In this document: positions 7,146 through 15,557 of the stretch, piece after piece
Position numbering within the stretch: the stretch's first letter is position 1
Layout of the letters: every line of letters begins with the position of its first letter
Source of the DNA: an uncultured Eubacteriales bacterium
Lineage (GTDB): Bacteria; Bacillota; Clostridia; Christensenellales; UMGS416
DNA length: 63,304 nucleotides
NCBI GenBank assembly: GCA_900542005.1
Contig: UQLW01000017.1
Span: 1-63,304 of the forward strand
Reading direction: 5' to 3'
Notes under the pieces: model-generated
Database searches by the model: none
The model's input: the letters and a program-made list of their open reading frames with translations, nothing else
Told to the model about the DNA's origin: nothing
Made by a program: the position numbers and the translations under genes

Positions 7146-9563
7146 CTATTTTACTACGATGTTTACGATCTTGCCCGGCACCACGATGCACTTCACCATC
7201 GTTTTGCCCGCCATGGATTCAGCCACCCTGGGCTCGGCCAGGGCCTTATCCCGGATCTCATCCTGGGCCGCCGAACGGGACACGGTCATGCGGGCCCGAA
7301 CTTTGCCATTGACCTGCACCGGGATCTCCACCTCATCCTCCACGCACAGCGCAGGATCGTAGGCCGGCCAGCTCTGCTGGCAGATCATCCCCTCGCCGCC
7401 CAGGCGCTCCCAAATCTCCTCGCAGATGTGGGGGGCTACCGGGCTCAGCAGCGTCAGCAGCGTCTTGTACTCGTCCCGGGTCACGGCGTTCTCGCTGTAG
7501 AAGGCGTTCACCAGCTCCATCATGGCGGCGATCGCCGTGTTGAACTTCATCGCCTCAAAGTCCTCGGATACCTTGCGGATCGCCCGGTGCATCCGGCCCA
7601 CCATGGCCGGACGGTATCCTGCCTCCGGCAAGAGCATCTGCTGCAGCCGCCACACGCGATCCAGGAAACGGCGGCATCCGGCCACGCCCTGGGTAGACCA
7701 GGGGATGGGCTGGTCAAAGGCACCCATGAACATCTCATAGGTGCGGAAAGCATCGGCGCCATACTGGTTCACCATATCGTCCGGGTTTACCACGTTGCCC
7801 CGGGACTTGGACATCTTCTCGCCATTGGCCCCCAGGATCATCCCATGGCTGGTGCGCTTCTTATAGGGCTCCGGCGCGGACACCACCCCAATATCATGCA
7901 GAAACAGGTGCCAGAAGCGGGAATACAGCAGATGGAGCGTGGTGTGCTCCATGCCCCCGTTATACCAGTCCACCGGCATCCAGTAATCCAGCGCCTCCTT
8001 GGAGGCCAGCGCATGGGGATTGTGGGGGTCGCAATAGCGCATGAAGTACCAGGAGGAGCCCGCCCACTGGGGCATGGTGTCGGTTTCGCGCTGGGCAGGG
8101 CCGCCGCATTTGGGGCAGGTGGTGTTCACCCAGTCGCTGACCGCGGCCAGCGGCGATTCCCCCTCGTCCCCCGGCCGGAATTCCGCCACCTCCGGCAGAG
8201 TCAGCGGCAGCTGGTCCTCCGGCAGGGGCACCCAGCCGCAGCAGGGGCATTTGACCAGCGGAATCGGCTCGCCCCAATAGCGCTGGCGGGAGAATACCCA
8301 ATCGCGCAGCTTATAGTTGACCGTACGCTTGCCCAGGCCCTTCTCCTCCAGGAAGCCGGTGATGCGCTTCTTGGCTTCCGCCACCGTCAGGCCGTCCAGG
8401 AAGCCCGAGTTGACCATCTTCCCCGTGGCGATATCGGTAAAGGCCGCCTCATCCACCTTGCCCCCGGCTACTACCTCAATGATGGGCAGGCCAAATTTTT
8501 TGGCAAAATCCCAGTCGCGGGTATCGTGCGCGGGCACGGCCATAATGGCGCCGGTACCATAGCTCATCAGCACATAGTCGGAAATAAACACCGGGATCTC
8601 CCGGCCGTTAACCGGGTTAACGGCTGTAAAGCCCTCCAGGCGCACACCGGTCTTGTCCTTGGCCAGCTCCGTGCGCTCAAAATCGCTCTTGGCCGCGGCG
8701 GCGCGGCGGTATTCCAATACCGCGTCCATGTTGGCGATCCGGTCCGCATACCGGTCCACCAGCGGATGCTCGGGGCTGAGCACCATATAGGTCGCGCCAA
8801 AGAGCGTATCCGGCCGGGTCGTAAAGACGCGGATCTTTTCCTCCGTCCCCGCGATGGAAAAATCCACCTCGGCGCCCTCGCTGCGGCCGATCCAGTTGCG
8901 CTGCTGGGTTTTAATCTTCTCCAGGAAGTCCACCGTATCCAGGCCGTCCAGCAGCTTCTGCGCATAATCGGTAATCTTCAGCATCCACTGGCTTTTGACC
9001 TTACGGACTACCTCGCCGCCGCAGCGCTCGCAGTGGTTGTCCACCACCTCTTCATTGGCCAGGCCGACCTTGCAGTGGGTGCAGAAGTTGATGGGCATTT
9101 CGCTTTTGTAGGCCAGCCCCCGCTCAAAGAGCTTAAGAAAGATCCACTGGGTCCACTTATAATAGGCCGGATCTGTCGTATTGACCTCCCGCGTGTAGTC
9201 AAAGGAGAAGCCCAGCGCCTTCAGCTGCTGGCGGAAATGGTCCACGTTCTGCTTGGTTACGACGGCCGGGGGGATATTGTTGGCAATGGCGTAGTTTTCA
9301 GTCGGCAGGCCAAAGGCGTCCCATCCAATGGGATAGAGCACATTGTAGCCCTGCATACGCCGCTTGCGGGCGATGATGTCCAGCGCCGTATTGCTGCGGG
9401 GATGGCCCACATGCAGCCCCTGTCCCGAGGGATAGGGGAATTCAATCAGCGCATAAAACTTTGGCATACTGTAGTCGTCCTTGGCATGAAAGACGCCGCT
9501 ATCCTCCCAGCGGCGCTGCCACTTGCCCTCGATATCCTTGGGCTGATATTCGGGAAAATCCAT
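7146..9563 (-). CDS. leuS: Leucine--tRNA ligase
   Basis: Charges tRNA-Leu with leucine in the cytoplasm. 805 residues, the usual bacterial length. The start ATG at 9563 (MDFPEYQPKD) follows AGGAGG; the longer frame to 9641 would run through the promoter. Class I signatures are HVGH at 51-54 and KMSKS at 583-587. Cys pairs CTHC and CERC sit near residues 150-175, the editing domain lies between, and the C-terminal anticodon-binding domain ends VPGKIVNIVVK. It is monocistronic: a strong promoter lies 50 bases upstream and a terminator follows. Unlike metG in this window it has no T-box, since the leader is only about 40 bases. Confidence 0.98.
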   Translation of the reverse strand: MDFPEYQPKDIEGKWQRRWEDSGVFHAKDDYSMPKFYALIEFPYPSGQGLHVGHPRSNTALDIIARKRRMQGYNVLYPIGWDAFGLPTENYAIANNIPPAVVTKQNVDHFRQQLKALGFSFDYTREVNTTDPAYYKWTQWIFLKLFERGLAYKSEMPINFCTHCKVGLANEEVVDNHCERCGGEVVRKVKSQWMLKITDYAQKLLDGLDTVDFLEKIKTQQRNWIGRSEGAEVDFSIAGTEEKIRVFTTRPDTLFGATYMVLSPEHPLVDRYADRIANMDAVLEYRRAAAAKSDFERTELAKDKTGVRLEGFTAVNPVNGREIPVFISDYVLMSYGTGAIMAVPAHDTRDWDFAKKFGLPIIEVVAGGKVDEAAFTDIATGKMVNSGFLDGLTVAEAKKRITGFLEEKGLGKRTVNYKLRDWVFSRQRYWGEPIPLVKCPCCGWVPLPEDQLPLTLPEVAEFRPGDEGESPLAAVSDWVNTTCPKCGGPAQRETDTMPQWAGSSWYFMRYCDPHNPHALASKEALDYWMPVDWYNGGMEHTTLHLLYSRFWHLFLHDIGVVSAPEPYKKRTSHGMILGANGEKMSKSRGNVVNPDDMVNQYGADAFRTYEMFMGAFDQPIPWSTQGVAGCRRFLDRVWRLQQMLLPEAGYRPAMVGRMHRAIRKVSEDFEAMKFNTAIAAMMELVNAFYSENAVTRDEYKTLLTLLSPVAPHICEEIWERLGGEGMICQQSWPAYDPALCVEDEVEIPVQVNGKVRARMTVSRSAAQDEIRDKALAEPRVAESMAGKTMVKCIVVPGKIVNIVVK

Positions 9564-9612
9564 GTACGCTTCCTCCTTGGATGCGAAAAACTCCACGTTT
9601 ATTCTGTGGTTT

Positions 9613-9641
9613 ATTGTATAATAGCCCTGGAATAAAGTCAA
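9613..9641 (-). promoter_or_regulatory. Promoter of leuS
   Basis: Minus-strand TTGACT (9641-9636), 17-base spacer, TACAAT (9618-9613). It is back to back with the queT promoter. Confidence 0.8.
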
Positions 9642-9650
9642 GGAAAGCGC

Positions 9651-9679
9651 TTGCCATCAGCGGATGATTCTGTTATACT
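9651..9679 (+). promoter_or_regulatory. Promoter of the preQ1 riboswitch-queT unit
   Basis: TTGCCA (9651-9656), 17-base spacer, TATACT (9674-9679). Transcription would begin about 12 bases before the aptamer. Confidence 0.85.
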
Positions 9680-9697
9680 GATTCGTGCAATTTTATA

Positions 9698-9735
9698 GAC
9701 AGTTCGTAACCATCCTGTCGTTAAACAAAACTAGG
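9698..9735 (+). ncRNA. preQ1-I riboswitch aptamer
   Basis: Stem P1 pairs GACAG (9698-9702) with CTGTC (9715-9719). The loop TTCGTAACCATC and the A-rich tail TTAAACAAAACTAGG match the compact H-type pseudoknot of the preQ1-I class (compare the tail ending ACAAGG in the Thermoanaerobacter version). It lies between a strong promoter and queT, a predicted queuosine-precursor transporter, and is followed by an intrinsic terminator. Both facts support control by premature termination when preQ1 is plentiful. Confidence 0.85.
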
Positions 9736-9769
9736 CTTGGGGCGTCATGCCCCTCGTATGCTTACTGAT

Positions 9770-9812
9770 GGGGGAAGTCTGCGCGCTTGCGCGCCGGCGC
9801 CCCCTTTCTTTT
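9770..9812 (+). terminator. Riboswitch expression-platform terminator
   Basis: Outer arms GGGGG (9770-9774) and CCCCC (9800-9804) enclose the perfect inner hairpin GCGCGC-TT-GCGCGC, followed by TTTCTTTT. A second hairpin GGGGC/GCCCC (about 9739-9753) lies between it and the aptamer. Confidence 0.75.
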
Positions 9813-9841
9813 GGCGCGGCGGATGGTGAAAGGAGAAGGAA

Positions 9842-10342
9842 TTGAACACCCGTAAGCTGACCCAAGCCGCCGTAATCGCCGCCCTCTATGCCGCGCTGAC
9901 CATTCTCGCTGCAGCGATTCCCACGGTTGGCACCTTCATGTTCGGCCCCTTTCAGGTCCGGATCGCCGAAGCGCTGACCATCCTGCCCTATTTTACGACC
10001 GCCGCCATACCCGGCCTCGCCGTGGGCTGCCTGATTTCCAACCTTGCAGGCATGGCCTTTGGCCTGGGGGGTGGGATCCTCGACGTGATCTTCGGCACCC
10101 TGGCCACGCTGGCCGCCGCATGGCTCTCCTCCCGTGTAAAAAGGTCCTGGCTTGTCCCGCTGCCCCCGGTGGCGCTTAATGCGTTCATCGTGGCCGGCGT
10201 GCTGGCCTTTACCTCCCAGATGCCCTACTGGCCCTGGGTGCTCTCCATCGGCGCCGGGCAGGCCGTCGCCTGCTATGGCCTGGGCTATCCCCTGCTGCTT
10301 CTGCTGCGCCGCTATCCCCGCCTCTTTGGCGGCGGCCGGTAG
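9842..10342 (+). CDS. queT: QueT family queuosine-precursor transporter
   Basis: A 166-residue integral membrane protein predicted to import a queuosine precursor such as preQ1; it resembles substrate-binding subunits of ECF transporters. The start is TTG at 9842, preceded by AAAGGAGAAGGA; no nearer ATG has a ribosome binding site. It begins MNTRKLTQAAVIAALYAALT, typical of the family, and carries the block FGPFQVRIAEALTILPYFT followed by five or so hydrophobic segments. The preQ1 riboswitch upstream independently supports the assignment. No queuosine synthesis genes are in the window, so salvage is plausible. Confidence 0.9.
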   Translation: MNTRKLTQAAVIAALYAALTILAAAIPTVGTFMFGPFQVRIAEALTILPYFTTAAIPGLAVGCLISNLAGMAFGLGGGILDVIFGTLATLAAAWLSSRVKRSWLVPLPPVALNAFIVAGVLAFTSQMPYWPWVLSIGAGQAVACYGLGYPLLLLLRRYPRLFGGGR

Positions 10343-10358
10343 TGTGATACCATACCCT

Positions 10359-10391
10359 AAAAAAGAAGTCGTCCACCGGCTTCTTTTTATT
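10359..10391. terminator. Bidirectional terminator between convergent genes
   Basis: AAAAAAGAAG and CTTCTTTTTAT flank a short GC core, giving a T-run on both strands between queT (plus) and the HD protein (minus). Confidence 0.5.
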
Positions 10392-10435
10392 TATGCCTCT
10401 TGCCCGGCGCAGGGCCTATGCTCCGGCCGCTTCAT

Positions 10436-11008
10436 TCACAGGCCGGCCAGAGCCTCCTCCAGCGTCATCCCCATGCGCCGCTCAAAGCAAGCCTTGAGCG
10501 CAAGATTCTTCTCCCATTTCTCCTGCGGATACGCGCCGTACCGGCGTTTCACATCGGCCATGCGCTCTTCAATATCCACCGGCCCCTTCGCCATGGCGAT
10601 GCAATCGCACAGCTGGATCAGCCGGTCATAATCGTCGTATTCCATAGCGGCCAACGCCCGGCCCAGCGCTTCATAGGCTTCCGGCGCAATGTCGACGGCG
10701 GCCATGTCCACCCGGATATCCTTTACTGGGAAGGAATGGCTCAAACAGACCCGGGCGGCCTCGTCATACCCCAGCCGCAGCATATAGCGCCATCCGTCAT
10801 AGACGTGCTTCAGCTGGCTTATGCCGAAGCGCCGTCCAATATCGTGCATGAGCCCCAGCACCTCCGCCTTATCTTCATCCAGGCCCGACAGGGCGGCGAT
10901 CCTGCGGGCGCACGCGCCTGTTACCCGGCTATGGGCGGCCCATGGGCCCGGATTCATCCGCTCCCCCTCCTCCAGCAGGCGCAGGGCTTCCATTCTGGAT
11001 GGCAGCAT
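10436..11008 (-). CDS. HD domain-containing protein, putative phosphohydrolase
   Basis: A 190-residue HD-superfamily protein. The start ATG at 11008 follows AAGGAG. The metal-binding pattern is visible as AAHSRVTGACARRIA, then GLMHDIGRRFG (His-Asp pair near residue 55), CLSHSFPVKD and a distal Asp in LIQLCDCIAM. Members of this group hydrolyse phosphate esters of nucleotides; the substrate here is unknown. It sits 21 bases after the MgtC-like gene and is probably cotranscribed with it. There is no membrane segment. Confidence 0.75.
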   Translation of the reverse strand: MLPSRMEALRLLEEGERMNPGPWAAHSRVTGACARRIAALSGLDEDKAEVLGLMHDIGRRFGISQLKHVYDGWRYMLRLGYDEAARVCLSHSFPVKDIRVDMAAVDIAPEAYEALGRALAAMEYDDYDRLIQLCDCIAMAKGPVDIEERMADVKRRYGAYPQEKWEKNLALKACFERRMGMTLEEALAGL

Positions 11009-11029
11009 CGTTTTCTCTCCTTCCGCCGT

Positions 11030-11731
11030 CTATAGCTCCACCGATTCAAATTCCGGCGTCTTCTCCAGGATCTCGGCTAAATCGTTGGCCGGGACCTCCT
11101 TCATGGTCTTAATGGAAACGCGGTACTGGAGGCGGCCGTCCCCCAGCCGCTTCACCTGGCTTTTCTGCAGGGTGACGGTATATTTTCGGAAGCGCTGGTA
11201 GATGCATTTGTCCACATCAAAGCCCCGCTCCGCCACCACCACAACTTCCCCTGTAAAGCTGCTGTCATAACCGATCAGCACCCGGTGGAAGACAAATTGC
11301 GTCGCCATGAGCAGCGCCGTAGCAAACAGGCCGATCACATATAGGCCCGCGCCCAAGGCCATGCCAATCCCACAGGTTCCCCACATGCCGGCTGCCGTCG
11401 TAATGCCCTGCACCGAGGTATTATGCTGCTTCACCAGGATGACGCCCGCCCCCAGGAAGGGGATGCCGGTTACGATCTGCGCCGCCACGCGGCTGGCGTC
11501 CGTCCCCATGCCCAGCTCCAGCACGTCGAAAAAGCCATATTTCGATACGATGGTCATCAGGGCCGCGCTCAGCGCGATCACCACATGCGTACGCACACCA
11601 GCCCCCTTAAAGCGCCGGGAGCGCTCGTATCCGATCATGCAGCCGCAAAGCGCGGCCACCACCACCCGCAGGCAAAGGCTGGCCTGGGTCGCCCCGTCAA
11701 GCTGGTCGAAAAGCCCAAGTCCGATTTCCAA
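11030..11731 (-). CDS. MgtC/SapB family membrane protein
   Basis: A 233-residue inner membrane protein. I place the start at TTG 11731 (coding MEIGLGLFDQ), eleven bases after AAAGGAG. The longer frame to 11842 would run through the promoter and terminator. The N-terminal half has four or five hydrophobic helices with family blocks MIGYERSRRFKGAGVRTH, GIPFLGAGVIL and TTAAGMWGTCGIG. The C-terminal 80 residues form a soluble ACT-like region (VVVVAERGFDVD to the end). MgtC proteins are linked to growth at low magnesium; that role is not shown here. Promoter at 11768-11796; the HD gene follows. Confidence 0.9.
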   Translation of the reverse strand: MEIGLGLFDQLDGATQASLCLRVVVAALCGCMIGYERSRRFKGAGVRTHVVIALSAALMTIVSKYGFFDVLELGMGTDASRVAAQIVTGIPFLGAGVILVKQHNTSVQGITTAAGMWGTCGIGMALGAGLYVIGLFATALLMATQFVFHRVLIGYDSSFTGEVVVVAERGFDVDKCIYQRFRKYTVTLQKSQVKRLGDGRLQYRVSIKTMKEVPANDLAEILEKTPEFESVEL

Positions 11732-11767
11732 TAATACCCCTTCTCCTTTCCTAGTGAAAATATAGGT

Positions 11768-11796
11768 ATTATACCATCCTACCCTTTTCTGGTAAA
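11768..11796 (-). promoter_or_regulatory. Promoter of the MgtC-HD unit
   Basis: Minus-strand TTTACC (11796-11791), 17-base spacer, consensus TATAAT (11773-11768). Confidence 0.65.
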
Positions 11797-11840
11797 GGCA
11801 TTTCCCTTTTTCCCCCAGAAAACCCGCTGCTGCGGCACAC

Positions 11841-11873
11841 AAAAAAGGGGGGAAGGCGTCTTTGCCTTCCCCC
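11841..11873 (-). terminator. Intrinsic terminator of the metG operon
   Basis: Minus-strand arms GGGGGAAGGC and GCCTTCCCCC with loop AAAGAC or similar, then six T, 13 bases after the stop of the radical SAM gene. Confidence 0.9.
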
Positions 11874-11885
11874 TTTACCTGCCAG

Positions 11886-12491
11886 TTAAAGCGCCTCCAT
11901 CGGCCGGACGCGGTACTCGACCCCAGCCGTCTCGGCCACCCGGCGGCATGCCTCGACCGCCTCAGGGCCGATCACGTCCACCACCGTCATCACCACATGG
12001 GGCACCTGGGCCCGGGCGCAGCGGGCAAAGTCAATCAGCCCCTCATAGGCCTTTTCTCCAAAGGCCGGACGGCACAGCGCCGCATATTCCTGGGCCGTAG
12101 GCGCATTTAGGGAAATGGAAACCGTATCCACGCAGCCATGCAGCAGCGGCGTGATATCCTCTCCATACTGCAGGTTCGCCAGGCCATTGGTATTGATCCG
12201 TACCGGCATATCCGGCCACAAGGCCTTTACGCCGCAGGCCACCCGTACCAGGGTATCCAGCCTCAGGGTCGGTTCGCCATAGCCGCAGAACACCACCTCA
12301 TCAACGGCCTCGTCCATGCCGGCCCTCAGGGCCTCCAGCACCTGCTGGGCGTCGGGCTCCTGCTCCAGCCACAGCCGGTATCCGGCCACGCCGGGGCGGC
12401 TTTGCCGCTCGCAGAAGGCGCAGTCGTTGTTGCAATCATTGGTCAGGTTGATATACAGCCCCCGGCCCAGCCGGTATACATAGGTATCCAT
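11886..12491 (-). CDS. TatD-associated radical SAM protein
   Basis: A 201-residue radical SAM enzyme. The cluster motif is CNNDCAFC (Cys-x3-Cys-x2-Cys) at residues 19-26, binding the [4Fe-4S] cluster that cleaves S-adenosylmethionine. VVFCGYGEPTL and INTNGLANLQYG are further typical blocks. At about 200 residues it is a short radical SAM domain without an extra cluster domain. Its ATG comes immediately after the tatD stop, and this pairing is a known family association (TatD-linked radical SAM). The reaction is not known. A cotranscribed role with TatD is likely. Confidence 0.88.
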   Translation of the reverse strand: MDTYVYRLGRGLYINLTNDCNNDCAFCERQSRPGVAGYRLWLEQEPDAQQVLEALRAGMDEAVDEVVFCGYGEPTLRLDTLVRVACGVKALWPDMPVRINTNGLANLQYGEDITPLLHGCVDTVSISLNAPTAQEYAALCRPAFGEKAYEGLIDFARCARAQVPHVVMTVVDVIGPEAVEACRRVAETAGVEYRVRPMEAL

Positions 12492-13265
12492 CTACTCATC
12501 CTCCTCCCAGCCGAATACCTGGCAGGCGTTGGCAAAGCAGGCCGCGGCCAGGGCCTGGGTTTCCACGCCGCGCAGCTGGGCCAGCCGCTCGGCCACCAGC
12601 GCCACGCGGGCGGGCTCGTTGCGCTTGCCCCGGAAGGGTACCGGCGACAGATAGGGGCAGTCCGTCTCGATCAGCAGCCGGTCCTGGGGCACATAGGCCG
12701 CCGCGTCCAGCAGCTTGCTGGCGTTTTTGAAGGTTACCGCGCCGCCGAAGGCGATCATGAGCCCCGCATCCAGGCATTCCCGGGCCGATTCCCGGCTGCC
12801 GGTAAAGCAGTGCATGACGCCGTCCCCCGGGTGGCTGCGCAGCCAGGGCAAAAAGTCGCCCCAGGCCTCCCGCACATGGAAGATCACCGGCTTACCCAGC
12901 CGCCGGGCCAGGAGCCACTGGTGCTCCATCGCCTCCATCTGCCGGGGGCGTGGATGGGCGTCATAGTAATAATCCAGGCCGATCTCACCCATGGCCACGG
13001 CCATCGGATCCTGTAGCCATGCCTCCAGCTGGGCCAAGCTTTCCCCGTCCACCTGCTCTGCCTCATGGGGATGCACGCCTACCGCCGCGCGCAGCTGCCG
13101 CGGGTAGCCTGCGGCCAGCGCCAAGGCGGCCCGGGAGGAATCCATATCGGCGCCCACCGTCACACAGCGCTCCACCCCGGCCCCCGGCAGCGCGGCGATC
13201 AGCTCCTCACGATCCGGGTTATAGCGCTCATCGTCCAGATGCACATGGGTATCGAACAGCCGCAT
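12492..13265 (-). CDS. tatD: TatD family metal-dependent hydrolase (DNase)
   Basis: A 257-residue TIM-barrel hydrolase. The metal ligands are visible in order: FDTHVHLDDERY (HxH), GEIGLDYYY, a His in IFHVREA, HCFTGS, and ETDCPYLSP. Family members cut DNA or RNA 3' ends in vitro. The start ATG overlaps the metG stop by one base (TGATG), and the radical SAM gene follows without a gap, so all three are translated from one transcript that starts at the T-box promoter. Confidence 0.95.
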   Translation of the reverse strand: MRLFDTHVHLDDERYNPDREELIAALPGAGVERCVTVGADMDSSRAALALAAGYPRQLRAAVGVHPHEAEQVDGESLAQLEAWLQDPMAVAMGEIGLDYYYDAHPRPRQMEAMEHQWLLARRLGKPVIFHVREAWGDFLPWLRSHPGDGVMHCFTGSRESARECLDAGLMIAFGGAVTFKNASKLLDAAAYVPQDRLLIETDCPYLSPVPFRGKRNEPARVALVAERLAQLRGVETQALAAACFANACQVFGWEEDE

Positions 13266-15208
13266 CAGCGCACCTGGGCGCCGTCGGCGGCCCCCTCCTC
13301 CACGGTGGCCAGCTTCAGCGTTTCCCCGCTTCCGTCGGCGCAGAGGATCATGCCCTGGGACTCAATGCCTTTGAGCTTAGCCGGCTTGAGGTTATACACC
13401 AGGATCACCTGCTTACCCACCATCTCCTCAGCCGTATAGCTCTTGGCGATGCCGGACACCACGGTGCGCTCTTCGCTTCCCACCCGGAGGGTCAGCTTCA
13501 GCAGCTTGTCCGCCTTCTTAACCTTCTCGCAGGCCGTCACCAGGGCCACCCGCAGGTCCAGCTTATCAAAATCCTCATAGCCAATTTCCGGCTTGGCAGG
13601 CGCGGTGGGCTCGACCGGAGCGGCCTTGGGCTGCTCCAGCAGGGCCGCCATCGCCTCCAGCTCCTTCTCCATGTCCAGCCGCGGGAACAGGGCGGGCCCG
13701 GGCACAACCCTATGCCCCGCCAGCGCGCCCAGCGACTGAAGGCTGTCCCAGCCCTTCAGCGCCTCCTGCTGGATGCCCAGCTCGTCAAAGATCTTGCCGG
13801 GTGTGGTGGTCATCACCGGCTGCAGCAGCACGGCCATGCGGCGGATGGCCTCCGCCAGGTAGGCCATCACCGTGGAGAGCTGATCCCGCTTATCCGGATC
13901 CTTGGCCAAGGTCCAGGGTGCGGACAGGTCAATATACCGGTTGCATTCGGATATCACCTTCCATACCTCGCCCAGGGCCACAGAGAAGTGCAGCCCCTCC
14001 ATCTCGCCGGCGTATTGCTCCGGCAGCGCCTCCAGCAGGGCCCGTAGGTTGGCGTCATGCCCGTTCTCCGGGCCGGCAGCCGGGATGATCCCGTCAAAAT
14101 ACTTCTGGATCATGGCAATGGTGCGGTGCACCAGGTTCCCCAGGTCATTGGCCAGATCGGTGTTGATGCAGGAGATCAGAAGCTCGTTGGTAAAGTTGCC
14201 GTCGGAGCCAAAGGGGAAGGTACGCAGCAGGAAGAAGCGCAGCGCGTCCACGCCAAAGTGCTCGGCCAGCACATAGGGATCCACCACGTTCCCCCTGGAT
14301 TTGGACATTTTCTCCCCGTTAAAGTTCAGCCACCCATGGCCGTATACCTTCTTGGGCAGGGGCAGCTCCATGCTCATCAGCATGGCCGGCCAGATGATGG
14401 TATGGAAGCGGACAATCTCCTTGCCCACCATGTGCACATCGGCGGGCCAGTATTTGTCGCAGTCATGATAGCGGTCATTGCAGTAGCCCAGGGCTGTCAT
14501 ATAGTTAAAAAGCGCGTCCACCCACACATAAACCACATGTCCGGGATCGAAATCCACCGGGATTCCCCAGGTGAAGGAGGTGCGGGACACGCACAGATCC
14601 TCCAGGCCGGGATCGATAAAGTTCGCCACCATCTCATTGACCCGGGAGCGGGGCTCCAGGAAATCGGTATTCACCAGCAGGTCCCGCACCGGCTTGGCAT
14701 ACTTCGAGAGGCGGAAGAAATAGGCCTCCTCCTCGGCGGGCTGCACCTCGCGGCCGCAATCGGGGCATTTGCCGTCCACCAGCTGGCTTTCGGTCCAGAA
14801 GGATTCGCAGGGGGTGCAGTACATCCCCTTATAGGCGCCCTTATAGATGTCCCCCTTTTCATACATGCGGCGGAAAATCTTCTGGATCGCCTCTACGTGG
14901 TAATCGTCGGTGGTGCGGATAAAGCGGTCGTAGGATACGTCCATCAGCTTCCAGAGATCCTTTACGCCGCGGGGCCCCTCCACAATGTGATCCACAAAGG
15001 CCTGCGGAGTTACCCCGGCCTCGGCGGCCTTTGTCTCAATCTTCTGCCCATGCTCGTCGGTGCCGGTCAGGAACATGACGTCATATCCCCGCAGGCGCTT
15101 GTACCGGGCCATGGCGTCGGTCGCCACCGAGCAATAGCTGTGGCCGATGTGCAGCTTATCGCTGGGGTAATAGATAGGCGTCGTAATATAAAAGGTCGGC
15201 TTGCTCAT
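13265..15208 (-). CDS. metG: Methionine--tRNA ligase
   Basis: Charges tRNA-Met and initiator tRNA. 647 residues, the long form with a C-terminal tRNA-binding domain. Class I motif HIGH at residues 20-23, zinc-type Cys pairs CTPC and CPDC near residues 127-145, and KMSKSRGNVVDP near residue 300. The last 110 residues (from YEDFDKLDLRVALV) form the OB-fold that aids tRNA binding or dimerisation. The start ATG at 15208 follows AAAGGAG. It is controlled by a T-box leader with a Met specifier, and heads an operon with tatD and the radical SAM gene. Confidence 0.98.
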   Translation of the reverse strand: MSKPTFYITTPIYYPSDKLHIGHSYCSVATDAMARYKRLRGYDVMFLTGTDEHGQKIETKAAEAGVTPQAFVDHIVEGPRGVKDLWKLMDVSYDRFIRTTDDYHVEAIQKIFRRMYEKGDIYKGAYKGMYCTPCESFWTESQLVDGKCPDCGREVQPAEEEAYFFRLSKYAKPVRDLLVNTDFLEPRSRVNEMVANFIDPGLEDLCVSRTSFTWGIPVDFDPGHVVYVWVDALFNYMTALGYCNDRYHDCDKYWPADVHMVGKEIVRFHTIIWPAMLMSMELPLPKKVYGHGWLNFNGEKMSKSRGNVVDPYVLAEHFGVDALRFFLLRTFPFGSDGNFTNELLISCINTDLANDLGNLVHRTIAMIQKYFDGIIPAAGPENGHDANLRALLEALPEQYAGEMEGLHFSVALGEVWKVISECNRYIDLSAPWTLAKDPDKRDQLSTVMAYLAEAIRRMAVLLQPVMTTTPGKIFDELGIQQEALKGWDSLQSLGALAGHRVVPGPALFPRLDMEKELEAMAALLEQPKAAPVEPTAPAKPEIGYEDFDKLDLRVALVTACEKVKKADKLLKLTLRVGSEERTVVSGIAKSYTAEEMVGKQVILVYNLKPAKLKGIESQGMILCADGSGETLKLATVEEGAADGAQVR

Positions 15209-15242
15209 GGTGAAAACTCCTTTATCATGCTGTCGTATCAGG

Positions 15243-15500
15243 ACAAAAAAAGCCCGTCCCCGCAGGGACGAACTTTACTTCGCGGTACCACCCTGGTTGC
15301 CCCATGACAGGGCCTCTCGAACCCGGGCCTATACCCGGTTCATGCTGTATCGGGCACACCCGCCGGCAGCTACTCGCCTTCGCCGCCGATGGCTCCGGGG
15401 CCATGTTCATCCTCCGCCTGCCGGCCGGCTTTCACCTGTCCCGGCTCTCTTCTCCAGCCTGCTAAAGGACTACTCTTCCCATCTACGCCTATAATATGTT
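15243..15500 (-). ncRNA. T-box leader, methionine specifier
   Basis: A tRNA-sensing leader of about 255 bases. The minus strand has the hallmark AGGGTGGTACCGCG (T-box, about 15294-15281) whose TGG pairs with the CCA end of uncharged tRNA. Stem I begins GATGGGAAGAGTAG and contains AGAGAGCCGGG and GGTGAAAGCCGG. On the 3' side of the specifier loop is GAAC-ATG, with ATG at 15404-15402, the Met codon expected for metG. A terminator hairpin CGTCCC/GGGACG with seven T (15270-15245) can alternate with the antiterminator. Low charged tRNA-Met should raise expression. Confidence 0.93.
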
Positions 15501-15506
15501 ATCTGT

Positions 15507-15535
15507 ATTATAATTTTTTCCTGCTTTTCTGTCAA
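15507..15535 (-). promoter_or_regulatory. Promoter of the T-box-metG operon
   Basis: Perfect consensus on the minus strand: TTGACA (15535-15530), 17-base spacer, TATAAT (15512-15507). Confidence 0.95.
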
Positions 15536-15557
15536 CACGGCCTCCCCGTGTTTTTTT

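Noticed and set aside
6990..9635. An 881-codon open frame on the plus strand opposite leuS
   Set aside because: It mirrors leuS exactly and the protein is rich in His, Arg, Pro and Gly with no domain. Such long antisense frames are common in GC-rich coding DNA. The minus-strand LeuRS has all catalytic motifs.
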